Of a stretch of DNA of 8,940 nt, positions 1 through 6,618 are shown in pieces. Position numbers and translations under genes: made by a program. Position 1 is the first letter of the stretch; each line of letters starts with the position of its first letter. Source of the stretch: an uncultured bacterium (GTDB lineage Bacteria > Eisenbacteria > RBG-16-71-46 > CAIMUX01); assembly GCA_946886185.1 (NCBI GenBank), contig CAMPIC010000081.1:1-8940 (forward strand), in the 5' to 3' direction. The notes under the pieces are model-generated. The model was not told the origin of the DNA. It made no database searches and saw only the letters and a program-made list of their open reading frames with translations.

Positions 1-237
1 GTTGTGGGTGCCGTTGTGAGTTCCGTTGCTCGCGCCGTTGATGCCGTTCCCGTTGCCATTCCCGTTGTCGTGCCCGCCCTGCTTATCGTCATGGCGGCCG
101 TTCTCGTTGCGCACGACGTTGCCGTTTTCGTGCGCGCCGTTTGCCGAGCCGTTCCGTAGGACGTTCCCGTTCTCGTAGGCGGCGCCGGTCACGCCGTTGC
201 GCATCACCGCGTCACTCTCGTTGGCACCGCCGTCCGG
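1..237 (-). repeat. Low-complexity Asn-Gly-His tract inside isocitrate lyase
   Basis: Residues 745-823 are made largely of Asn-Gly dipeptides (13 NG in about 75 residues) with scattered His, Glu, Arg and Val. It includes two similar blocks, ENGNVLRNG and [11 protein letters not shown], and a pure NGNGNGNG run. In ordinary isocitrate lyases the barrel motif (PIVADAEAG) follows about 20-25 residues after RADQI. Here 88 residues follow without reaching it, so this is an insertion at a surface point before the core barrel. On the plus strand it appears as recurrent GCCGTT/CCCGTT units. The tract continues beyond the left edge. Confidence 0.85.
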
Positions 238-2469
238 CATCTTGGCGAGGCGCTCCGCATGCTCGATCTGGTCGGCCCGCTGCAGCGCGGCGTTCAACCG
301 CTTGACCAGCTGCGGGACCGAGTTCGCCGGATAGAGTGACTGATCGGGATAGGTGTGGCCGGACACGTTCGCATCCGCCGCGACTTGCCAGCCGCTGCAG
401 TAGATCGCCTCCAGTCCTGCGCGCACCATCTGCACCGCCTGATTCCCGGAGAGCGCGCCGAGAGCATGCACGTAATCGCGGGAGGTCAAGAGATCCCACA
501 GCCGATTCGCTCCGATCCTCGCGAGCGTGTATTCGATGCGCACGGAGCCACGGAGCTTTTCCACGTCCTTCGCGGAGTAGGGGCGGACGACTCCGTTCCA
601 GCGATCTGCGGGCTTAGAAACCTGATGGGCGTCGTGCTGCGGGCGGATGGCCACCATGGGGGTCGATCCTCCTTCGTGAGATTTCTCGGCTGCGCCATCG
701 AGAGCGTTCGCCGCCGATGGATCTGGTCGGGACGCGGGACGGGGAACAGAAGCAACTCGCGTGCCTTTCGATAGCGCCGGATTCATTCGCACACTTGTCG
801 GGACACTCGGATCGGGATTCGCGGTCTGCGCGATCAAGCGCTGATATGCCTCAGCAGTGAGGAATTCGGCAGGCTCGGGCGCGGTCGCCAGGTCGGCGAA
901 GAGCCGCGCAGCATCCACGAAACCTCCCTCGAGAAAATGCTGGGCGCCGACTTCCCGGCGTATCCGCAGCAGCTCCTCGGCAAGAAGCACGCGCGCGCGG
1001 GCAGCAGTCACGATCGATCCGTCGGAAAGCGCGACCCGATGCTTCACCCACTGCCAGATCTGGATCCGCGAGATTTCCGCGGTGGCGGCGTCCTCCATCA
1101 ATCCGTACAAGGGAACGCATCCGACACCGCGGAGCCAGGCCGCCAGGTACTGGACGCCCACGCGCAGGTTGAGTCGAAGCGCTTCTTCCGTGCGGGCGCC
1201 GCGCGGAATCGCCAAGAGCTCGTCGCGTGTGACGGCGACGTCGTCGAGGAGGCGATGCCGTTGATGCGGCCCGATCATCTCCGCATGGAACGCGGACCGC
1301 ACCGTATCGATCAAAGCCGGGTGGGCCACCCAGGTGCCGTCGTGTCCGTCGCGCGCCTCGCGGCGTTTGTCTGCCTCGACGGCCGTCAATGCAGCAGCGT
1401 TGGCATCCGAATCGTTCTTGCTCGGAATGAACGCGGCCATCCCCCCGATCGCAGGCGCCCCCCGGCGATGACAAATCTGGATCGCGCGCCGCGCATATGC
1501 CCGCAGGAACGGCTGGTCCATGGTGACCAGGGCGCGATCGGGGAAGATGCGATCCGGATCGTCCTGGAGATTCTTGATGAAGGAGAAGATGTAGTCCCAC
1601 CGGCCGCAGTTGAGCCCCGCGGAATGCTCGCGCAGCTCATAGAGGATCTCCTCCATCTGGAAGGCAGCGGGCGCCGTCTCGATCAACACCGTCGCCCGAA
1701 TCGATCCGCGTGGAACGCCGAGAGCTTCCTGCGCGAAAAGGAAAACGTCGTTCCAGAAACGCGCCTCGTGGCGATGCTCGAGCTTGGGGAGATAGAAGTA
1801 CGGACCCGAACCGCGCCGGATCAGCTCCGCCGCGTTGTGGAAGAAGAAGAGTCCGAAGTCGAAGAGCGCAGCTGGATATGGGACGATTCGGTCCGGCCCG
1901 CCGTCGACCTCCGATCGGACCTCGAGGTGCGCTTCGTCGAGATGGAGCCCGCGAGGGCGGACCACCAAAGTCGCAGTCCGATCCGCGAGACGGTATGACT
2001 TGCCGGAATCGGGGTCGGTGAAGTCGATCTGACGGCGGACCGCGTCATATAGATGGGCCTGCCCCGAGATCATGTTGACCCACGTCGGGGAGGTCGCATC
2101 CTCGAAGTCGGCCATGAACACATCCGCTCCCGAGGACAGCCCGGTCACGATCCGCTTGCGCTCCACCGGGCCGGTCAGCTCCACGATCCGTTGGACGAGG
2201 TCGGGCGGGGCATCCGCGACACGCCACCTCGGATCGGCCACGGCGGGATCCGGAAGGGGGAAATCCAGGCTCGAGCCGCTGGCGTCCCGACGACGGGCCT
2301 GCCTGTCGGCGCGGACCGACAATAACGGATCGATAAATCTGGTTTCCAGCGACGTCAGAAACTCCAACGCCTCGGGTGTGAACAGCCATCCCTGAGCGGA
2401 ATGGGAGGCCGAGTCCACTCTGAAGTGAATCGTGCTGCTTCGCGATCCTTTTCCAGAAGCTGTTAACAT
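1..2469 (-). CDS. aceB-aceA: Malate synthase A - isocitrate lyase fusion, 3' end cut by window edge
   Basis: Bifunctional glyoxylate-shunt enzyme: the lyase splits isocitrate to succinate and glyoxylate, and the synthase condenses glyoxylate with acetyl-CoA to malate. I read the frame codon by codon: 823 codons without a stop. Malate synthase A occupies residues ~1-547. It shows [12 protein letters not shown], the RPRG arginines (171/173), Glu264 in LIETAPAAF, the family signature [16 protein letters not shown] (280-295, Mg-ligand Asp292) and the catalytic-base Asp460 in [13 protein letters not shown] linker follows (548-604). Isocitrate lyase begins at about 605 with [10 protein letters not shown] (623-632), [10 protein letters not shown] (692-701), [13 protein letters not shown] (707-719) and RADQI ending at 735. 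The KKCGH catalytic loop lies outside the window. The start at 2469 is the only ATG before the conserved N-terminus; its Shine-Dalgarno (AGGA, 4 nt spacing) is weak. The family assignment is certain. Whether the cell makes only the fusion is open, because an internal start is present. Confidence 0.95.
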   Translation of the reverse strand, partial: MLTASGKGSRSSTIHFRVDSASHSAQGWLFTPEALEFLTSLETRFIDPLLSVRADRQARRRDASGSSLDFPLPDPAVADPRWRVADAPPDLVQRIVELTGPVERKRIVTGLSSGADVFMADFEDATSPTWVNMISGQAHLYDAVRRQIDFTDPDSGKSYRLADRTATLVVRPRGLHLDEAHLEVRSEVDGGPDRIVPYPAALFDFGLFFFHNAAELIRRGSGPYFYLPKLEHRHEARFWNDVFLFAQEALGVPRGSIRATVLIETAPAAFQMEEILYELREHSAGLNCGRWDYIFSFIKNLQDDPDRIFPDRALVTMDQPFLRAYARRAIQICHRRGAPAIGGMAAFIPSKNDSDANAAALTAVEADKRREARDGHDGTWVAHPALIDTVRSAFHAEMIGPHQRHRLLDDVAVTRDELLAIPRGARTEEALRLNLRVGVQYLAAWLRGVGCVPLYGLMEDAATAEISRIQIWQWVKHRVALSDGSIVTAARARVLLAEELLRIRREVGAQHFLEGGFVDAARLFADLATAPEPAEFLTAEAYQRLIAQTANPDPSVPTSVRMNPALSKGTRVASVPRPASRPDPSAANALDGAAEKSHEGGSTPMVAIRPQHDAHQVSKPADRWNGVVRPYSAKDVEKLRGSVRIEYTLARIGANRLWDLLTSRDYVHALGALSGNQAVQMVRAGLEAIYCSGWQVAADANVSGHTYPDQSLYPANSVPQLVKRLNAALQRADQIEHAERLAKMPDGGANESDAVMRNGVTGAAYENGNVLRNGSANGAHENGNVVRNENGRHDDKQGGHDNGNGNGNGINGASNGTHNGTHN
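655..674 (-). promoter_or_regulatory. Internal ribosome binding site and ATG for the isocitrate lyase part
   Basis: On the minus strand AAGGAGG (674-668) is followed by 10 nt and an in-frame ATG (657-655, residue Met605). The lyase landmark Arg of RWNG then falls at residue 19 counted from this Met, the same offset I recall for E. coli AceA. This looks like the original aceA start site, and it is stronger than the site in front of aceB itself. Caveat: GGA GGA also encodes a Gly-Gly in the linker, so the match could be coincidental. Confidence 0.65.
658..828 (-). other. Interdomain linker joining malate synthase to isocitrate lyase
   Basis: Residues ~548-604 are rich in Pro, Ala, Ser and Thr and match neither enzyme. 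Malate synthase A proteins normally end shortly after the motif equivalent to [10 protein letters not shown], which here ends at residue 545. A hand count of third codon positions gives about 32 G/C of 59 (54 %), against about 26 of 30 (87 %) in a sampled stretch of the synthase domain. The stretch therefore looks like former intergenic DNA that is now read through, rather than long-selected coding sequence. Confidence 0.7.
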
Positions 2470-2535
2470 CAGATCCTGCAATGGTTTGGCGGCAAGCGTC
2501 GGAGATCTTGGAGCCGGAGCGGCACCGGAAACCAA

Positions 2536-2563
2536 ACTATAGCGAATATTATCCTCTATTCGC
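2536..2563 (-). promoter_or_regulatory. Candidate aceB promoter -10 box overlapped by a putative operator
   Basis: On the minus strand TATAGT (2541-2536) resembles a -10 hexamer about 67 bp upstream of the aceB ATG, within the AT-rich patch. Directly upstream of it lies a perfect 7-bp inverted repeat, GCGAATA (2542-2548) and TATTCGC (2557-2563), with an 8-nt spacer. This places it between the -10 and any -35 element, a position typical of a repressor site. No good -35 match is seen. The promoter call is tentative; the inverted repeat itself is directly visible. Confidence 0.35.
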
Positions 2564-2596
2564 CTCCGAACTGCGCCATAAACTTGCGTCCAGCAC

Positions 2597-2622
2597 CGCA
2601 AAAATGCTCGATCTGATTTGCG
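2597..2622. promoter_or_regulatory. Inverted repeat CGCAAA-14 nt-TTTGCG, possible regulator site
   Basis: CGCAAA at 2597-2602 and TTTGCG at 2617-2622 form a perfect 6-bp inverted repeat with centres about 20 bp apart, roughly two helical turns, suiting a dimeric DNA-binding protein. It lies upstream of the candidate aceB promoter. TTTGC/GCAAA half-sites occur in operators of glyoxylate-shunt regulators such as RamB in actinobacteria, but no link to that family is shown here. Confidence 0.3.
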
Positions 2623-2841
2623 CGGAACAGTTTGCCCACTCGGGCGTCGGTCTGGAGGACGTCCCGTCGGTTGTCGGCTATTTATAGGTTGGCGATCGGG
2701 GCTGGCGCCGGCCGCTCGGCAAAAGGTTCGGCTCGGCGGGGCGATGCGACTCGTGAGGGCGACCCAATCACGGGAAGCGACGACGCCAGCGCACGACCCA
2801 TCGTCAGCAACCGACGATTTCGAGCACGAACCCTCGATGGG

Positions 2842-2870
2842 CGGTCAGTGACCGATCCGGAAGACCGGTC
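2842..2870. promoter_or_regulatory. Cluster of CGGTC/GACCG palindromes upstream of the Tricorn gene
   Basis: Within 29 bp there is a 13-bp perfect odd palindrome, CGGTCA-G-TGACCG (2842-2854), followed by the 8-bp palindrome GACCGGTC (2863-2870). The repeated GGTC/GACC half-sites about 215-240 bp upstream of the protease start suggest a binding site for a dimeric regulator. No promoter hexamers could be tied to it. Confidence 0.3.
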
Positions 2871-3066
2871 CATTCGCGACCCGGCTCCGGCACCCGGTCG
2901 AAGCAGGCGGCCGCGACAGACGCCCGATCGCCGGGCGCGTGATGGATCAGCACGCGAACGATGACGAAACGCGCGCGCCGCAGTATTCTGTGGGTCTTGT
3001 CCTGCGACGACTTCCCCCGCTACCTCGGTGACGAACCGGAATCGCCCGAGCCGCAGGAGTACGAAC

Positions 3067-3086
3067 AGAGGAGACGTTCCCAGATG
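3067..3086 (+). promoter_or_regulatory. Ribosome binding site deciding the Tricorn start at 3084
   Basis: AGAGGAGA (3067-3074) lies 9-10 nt before the ATG at 3084. The frame remains open upstream to another ATG at 2961, but that one lacks a good Shine-Dalgarno. The 41 extra residues it would add are charged, match no known Tricorn N-terminus and are not a signal peptide. Confidence 0.7.
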
Positions 3087-6000
3087 GCTTCCGATGCTGG
3101 CTACTATCGACATCCGACGATTCACGGCGACACCATCGTGTTCGTCAGCGAGGACGATCTCTGGTCGGTCCCGGCGAAAGGCGGAACCGCGCGCCGACTG
3201 ACTGCGAATCCGGGAATCATCTCGTTTCCGTCTTTTTCTCCGGACGGCACGCAGCTCGCGTTCACCGGTCGCGATGATGGACCGAACGAGGTCTATGTCA
3301 TGCCTTCGGACGGCGGCACTCCCGAGCGTCTCACCTGGTTCGGCTCCGTTACGCAAGTCGCGGGATGGCATCCGAACGGCAAATCCGTGTTGGCCCCGAG
3401 CGATTGGCGCCAGCCATTCCGGAAGACGCTTCATCTCCTTTCCATTCCGTTGGACGGCGGACAACCGACGCCGATCAAGGTCGGTCCGGCTCGTTCGATC
3501 TCCTACGATCCGAACGGTCCCGGAGTCGTGGTGGGACGCAACTCCGGTGATCCCTCTCGCTGGAAGCGCTATCGAGGCGGCACCGCCGGAACGCTGTGGG
3601 TCGATCGCAAAGGAAACGGCGAGTACCAGCAACTCATCGAGCTCCCGGGGAATCTGGCCGCTCCGATGTGGATCGAAGATCGGATCTACTTCCTCTCCGA
3701 TCACGAAGGTTATGGCAACTTGTACTCGGTGACCCCGACCGGACGAGCGCTTCGCCGGCACACCGATCACGACGACTACTACGTGCGGTTTCCTTCCACG
3801 GACGGCAAGAGCATCATCTATCACGCGGGCGCCGACATCTTCCGCTACGACGTCGCGAACGGTGGATCGCACAAGGTCCTGGTCGAGCTGAAAAGCACCC
3901 GCAGTCAGCGCAACCGGAAGTTCGTTCCGGGAAGCCGCCACCTCGAGTCGTTCGATCTGCATCCGCAAGGACATTCGCTGGCGCTCGTGAGCCGCGGCGG
4001 CCTCTTCACCATGGGTTTGTGGGAAGGAGCGGTGCGCCGTCATGGCGAGGTTTCGCGCGTGCGCTATCGTCTCGGCCGGTGGCTCGCGGATGGAAAGCGG
4101 CTGGTCGCGGTCCACGACGGAGCAGGCGACGAGAGTCTGGTCGTCTTCTCCCCCGAAGGGTCGGGAGAAGGAAAAGTGATCGCGGGAGACTTCGGTCGTC
4201 CGAGCGATCTGTTCGTGCAGCCGAGCGTTCCTGCCCCGAAAGACTCGACGAAAGGAACCGGCAAGTCGTCCAACCGGGCGGCGCGGGCATCCAAGGCGCG
4301 CGCCTCGAAAACCGGCGGCGCCGCGAAGTCCGGCGGGCAGCACGTGGTGCTGATCAATCAACGTCACGAGCTCATCCTCGTGAACGTCGACACGGGAAAG
4401 TCGCGCCTCATCGCGCACACCCGGCTGGGTAACGGCATCAACGGAGCCTGCTGGTCTCCGGATGGCCGTTGGATCGCGTACAGCATGCCGACGTCGAACC
4501 GCACGAGCAGCATCTTCCTCTACGAGATGGCGACCGGGACGTCGACGCAGATTACCCGCAGCGACTTCAACGACACCGATCCCTCCTTCGATCCCGGAGG
4601 CAAGTACCTCTACTTCATCTCGTGGCGCACCTACGATCCGATCTACGACAGCCATTATTTCGATCTCGGATTTCCCAAGGGCTCGCGCCCCTATCTGATC
4701 CCGCTCGCCGGGGACACCGTCTCTCCGTTTTCCGAGGCGACGCGTCCCTTGCGCGCTCCGTCGAGCCATCCGAATCAACAAAATGGAGCCGAGCGTCATC
4801 GCTCTCCCGAGATCGCCCGCGAGATCAAGATCGATCTCGAAGGGATCCAGGATCGGATCGTGGCGTTCCCGGTCGCGGAAGGACGATACGTCCGCATCGA
4901 AGGCGGGCTCGGCCGCGTGCTCTTCTCGAGCGTGCCGGTCGAAGGAAGCCTGGGCTCGGGCTGGTCGCAAGGAGAAAGCGCTCCCAAGGCGCGCCTCGAG
5001 GCATATGACTTCGAGAATCTTAAAGTCGAGAAGGTCTCCGATCAGATCACCTCGTTCTCACTTTCGCTCGACCGGCAGGTCCTCGCCATTCGCACGGGGA
5101 AGCGGCTGCGCGTGGTGAGCGCGTCGACGCGGGAGATTCCGTCGCGGGAAGGTGTGGGCCGCGAAAGCGGATGGATCGACGTCGACCGTGTCCGGGTCGC
5201 CGTCGTCCCGCGAGACGAGTGGAAGCAGATGTTCTCAGAAGCGTGGCGACTCCAGCGGGATCAGTTCTGGACCTCCGACATGTCCGGTATCGACTGGACG
5301 GACGTCAACGCGCGCTATCTTCCCCTGGTCGATCGCGTGGCGACTCGATCGGAGTTCTCCGATCTGATGTGGGAGATGCAAGGAGAGCTCGGCACCTCGC
5401 ATTGCTACGAGATGGGCGGCGACTATCTGCCGCAGCCAAATTGGTATCAAGGCTTCCTCGGCGCCGATCTGACCTACGACTCGCGCGCCCAGAGCTGGAA
5501 GATCGAGCGGATTCCGCGCGGCGACTCCTGGGATCCGAACAGCTCCTCGCCGCTCATGTCGCCGGGTGTCAACGTCAGGCCGGGAGATCGCATTCTCGCG
5601 ATCGGCGGCGAGCCGGTCGGTCCGGATGCCTCTCCGTATGAACGCCTCGTCCATCTCGCGGGCCACGAAGTCGAGTTGGAAGTGTCCAGCAACGGCACCG
5701 GTCCGCACGGGAAGAAGAATCCGGTTCAAGTCCGCCGGGTCGTGATCAAGACGCTGCGCGACGAGACCGCACTGCGCTATCGCGACTGGGTCGAGACCAA
5801 CCGTGAGCGCGTGCACGCGGAGACCAAGGACCGGGCCGGTTACGTCCACGTGCCGGACATGGGTCCGAACGGCTACTCGGAGTTCCATCGATATTTCAAG
5901 CTCGAAGCGCAGCGTGAAGCGCTCATCGTCGACGTGCGCTTCAACGGCGGCGGCCATGTGTCGCAAATCCTGCTGGAGAAGCTGCTCCGACGCAGGATCG

Positions 6001-6455
6001 GCTACGACGTCAATCGGTGGGGCGTGCCCGACTCGTATCCGCTCGATGCGCCGATGGGTCCGCTCGTCGCGCTGACGAACGAATATGCCGGATCGGACGG
6101 CGACATGTTCAGCCACGCCTTCAAGCTCACCAAGCTCGGTCCGCTCATCGGAAAGCGCACCTGGGGTGGCGTCGTGGGAATCTGGCCGCGCCACTCCCTG
6201 GTCGATGGCGCCATCACCACGCAGCCGGAGTTCGCGTTCTGGTTCGAGGATGTGGGTTGGGGGATCGAGAACTACGGAACCGATCCGGATATCGAAGTGG
6301 AGATCCGCCCGCAGGATTACGCGCAGGGTCGCGATCCGCAGCTCGATCGCGCGATCGGCGAGATCCTCAAGGCGCTGCGCAAGACGCCTCCGAAGCTGCC
6401 CAACTTCAAGGATCGCCCCAAGCTGCGTCCTGGTCGCCTGCCCAAGGCGCGCTGA
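3084..6455 (+). CDS. Tricorn protease homologue (S41 family), complete
   Basis: Large cytosolic serine protease that trims the 6-12-residue peptides released by proteasome-like proteases; in Thermoplasma it forms a hexamer. At 1123 residues it is close to the archaeal enzyme (about 1071). Order: six-bladed propeller (~1-310, starting YYRHPTIHGDTIVFVSEDDLW), seven-bladed propeller (~320-690), helical C1 (~708-790), PDZ-like segment (~800-885, containing PGDRILAIGGEPVG), and C2 catalytic domain (~890-1100, DVRFNGGG at 950-957). The catalytic set is present: Ser772-His773 (GTSHCYEMGG), nucleophile Ser1004 with Asp1005 (NEYAGSDGD) and Glu1062 (WGIENYGTDPD). Residues 386-419 form a Lys/Arg/Ser/Ala-rich loop (9 basic, 1 acidic) inserted in the second propeller. 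There is no signal peptide. The first copy of the downstream repeat begins at its stop codon. Divergent from aceB-aceA; none of the Tricorn-interacting factor genes is in the window. Confidence 0.97.
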   Translation: MASDAGYYRHPTIHGDTIVFVSEDDLWSVPAKGGTARRLTANPGIISFPSFSPDGTQLAFTGRDDGPNEVYVMPSDGGTPERLTWFGSVTQVAGWHPNGKSVLAPSDWRQPFRKTLHLLSIPLDGGQPTPIKVGPARSISYDPNGPGVVVGRNSGDPSRWKRYRGGTAGTLWVDRKGNGEYQQLIELPGNLAAPMWIEDRIYFLSDHEGYGNLYSVTPTGRALRRHTDHDDYYVRFPSTDGKSIIYHAGADIFRYDVANGGSHKVLVELKSTRSQRNRKFVPGSRHLESFDLHPQGHSLALVSRGGLFTMGLWEGAVRRHGEVSRVRYRLGRWLADGKRLVAVHDGAGDESLVVFSPEGSGEGKVIAGDFGRPSDLFVQPSVPAPKDSTKGTGKSSNRAARASKARASKTGGAAKSGGQHVVLINQRHELILVNVDTGKSRLIAHTRLGNGINGACWSPDGRWIAYSMPTSNRTSSIFLYEMATGTSTQITRSDFNDTDPSFDPGGKYLYFISWRTYDPIYDSHYFDLGFPKGSRPYLIPLAGDTVSPFSEATRPLRAPSSHPNQQNGAERHRSPEIAREIKIDLEGIQDRIVAFPVAEGRYVRIEGGLGRVLFSSVPVEGSLGSGWSQGESAPKARLEAYDFENLKVEKVSDQITSFSLSLDRQVLAIRTGKRLRVVSASTREIPSREGVGRESGWIDVDRVRVAVVPRDEWKQMFSEAWRLQRDQFWTSDMSGIDWTDVNARYLPLVDRVATRSEFSDLMWEMQGELGTSHCYEMGGDYLPQPNWYQGFLGADLTYDSRAQSWKIERIPRGDSWDPNSSSPLMSPGVNVRPGDRILAIGGEPVGPDASPYERLVHLAGHEVELEVSSNGTGPHGKKNPVQVRRVVIKTLRDETALRYRDWVETNRERVHAETKDRAGYVHVPDMGPNGYSEFHRYFKLEAQREALIVDVRFNGGGHVSQILLEKLLRRRIGYDVNRWGVPDSYPLDAPMGPLVALTNEYAGSDGDMFSHAFKLTKLGPLIGKRTWGGVVGIWPRHSLVDGAITTQPEFAFWFEDVGWGIENYGTDPDIEVEIRPQDYAQGRDPQLDRAIGEILKALRKTPPKLPNFKDRPKLRPGRLPKAR

Positions 6456-6470
6456 TCGGAGCTCGGTAAT

Positions 6471-6506
6471 GCAGGCGCCTCGGATCTCACGATCCGGATC
6501 GTCTGC
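6471..6506 (+). other. Two-storey hairpin, copy 1
   Basis: Outer stem GCAGGCG (6471-6477) with CGTCTGC (6500-6506), 7 bp including one G-U; a 3x3 internal loop (cct/gat); inner stem CGGATC (6481-6486) with GATCCG (6491-6496), 6 bp; tetraloop TCAC. A flanking CTCG/CGAG pair could extend it. There is no following U-run, so it is not a classical intrinsic terminator. It could be an mRNA 3'-end stabiliser, a REP-like element or a site for an RNA-binding protein. Confidence 0.7.
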
Positions 6507-6536
6507 TCGAGGCGCGCTGATCGGGAACTCGGTGAT

Positions 6537-6572
6537 GCAGGCGGTCCGGATCTCACGATCCGCGACGCCTGC
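6537..6572 (+). other. Two-storey hairpin, copy 2
   Basis: Same architecture as copy 1: outer stem GCAGGCG (6537-6543) with CGCCTGC (6566-6572), now 7 perfect Watson-Crick pairs; 3x3 internal loop with a different sequence (gtc/cga); inner stem CGGATC (6547-6552) with GATCCG (6557-6562); identical TCAC loop. The stems and loop are conserved while the internal-loop bases differ, which points to conservation of the fold. Confidence 0.7.
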
Positions 6573-6603
6573 TCGAGCGCGCTGACCCGGACGCAGCGGA
6601 TGT

Positions 6604-6618
6604 AGGAGTCTGGCATTG
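6604..6618 (+). promoter_or_regulatory. Ribosome binding site for a TTG start
   Basis: AGGAG (6604-6608) with a 7-nt spacer precedes TTG at 6616. No ATG or GTG in this frame gives a better start before the first hydrophobic segments. The AGGAG falls in the degenerate third repeat unit, where the other units carry the hairpin arm GCAGGCG. Confidence 0.6.

Larger units (their letters stand above)
2470..3083. other. Divergent intergenic region between aceB-aceA and the Tricorn gene
   Basis: These 614 bp separate two divergently transcribed genes. The aceB-proximal third (about 2530-2690) is visibly more AT-rich than the rest and carries two inverted repeats and the only plausible -10 box. The remaining part is GC-rich, with a palindrome cluster at 2842-2870. 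I see no convincing protein in it: short frames have no ribosome binding site and no recognisable motif. No tRNA or other RNA gene was recognised. Confidence 0.6.
6453..6606 (+). repeat. Tandem ~65-bp repeat, two full units and a degenerate third
   Basis: Unit 1 (6453-6517) and unit 2 (6518-6582) each begin with the TGA of GGCGCGCTGATCGG and end with the stretch after CTGCTCGAG. A third, decayed start lies at 6583-6606, with about 15 of 24 positions matching unit 2. Spacing between the three TGA triplets is exactly 65 bp, although the hairpin cores are 66 bp apart because of compensating 1-nt indels. The first unit includes the stop codon of the protease gene, so the array fills almost all of the 160-bp gap to the next gene. 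Confidence 0.85.

Noticed and set aside
1..237. GCCGTT/CCCGTT repetition read as a DNA satellite or CRISPR-like array
   Set aside because: Units are short, irregular, in phase with the lyase reading frame and explained by Asn-Gly codons; there are no spacers of uniform size.
937..1998. Plus-strand open frame of 353 codons
   Set aside because: It lies codon-for-codon opposite the malate synthase frame. The minus-strand translation carries the family signature and catalytic residues, whereas the plus-strand one matches nothing.
2481..2687. Possible 68-residue protein starting [13 protein letters not shown] on the plus strand
   Set aside because: There is no Shine-Dalgarno, its codon use is unlike the neighbours, it overlaps the likely aceB promoter and operators, and I recognise no family. 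A real small protein is not excluded.
2961..3083. N-terminal extension of the Tricorn protein from the upstream ATG
   Set aside because: The ATG at 3084 has a better ribosome binding site, and the propeller homology starts immediately after it; the extension is neither a signal peptide nor similar to known Tricorn N-termini.
2682..4970. Long open frame (762 codons) on the minus strand
   Set aside because: It is antisense to the intergenic region and the Tricorn propellers, which are clearly coding on the plus strand. Its translation is Arg/Asp-rich with no family motif, as expected of a shadow frame in high-GC DNA.
6471..6572. Hairpins as a rho-independent terminator
   Set aside because: Neither stem-loop is followed by a T-run, both have internal loops, and the next gene follows in the same direction with its own ribosome binding site.
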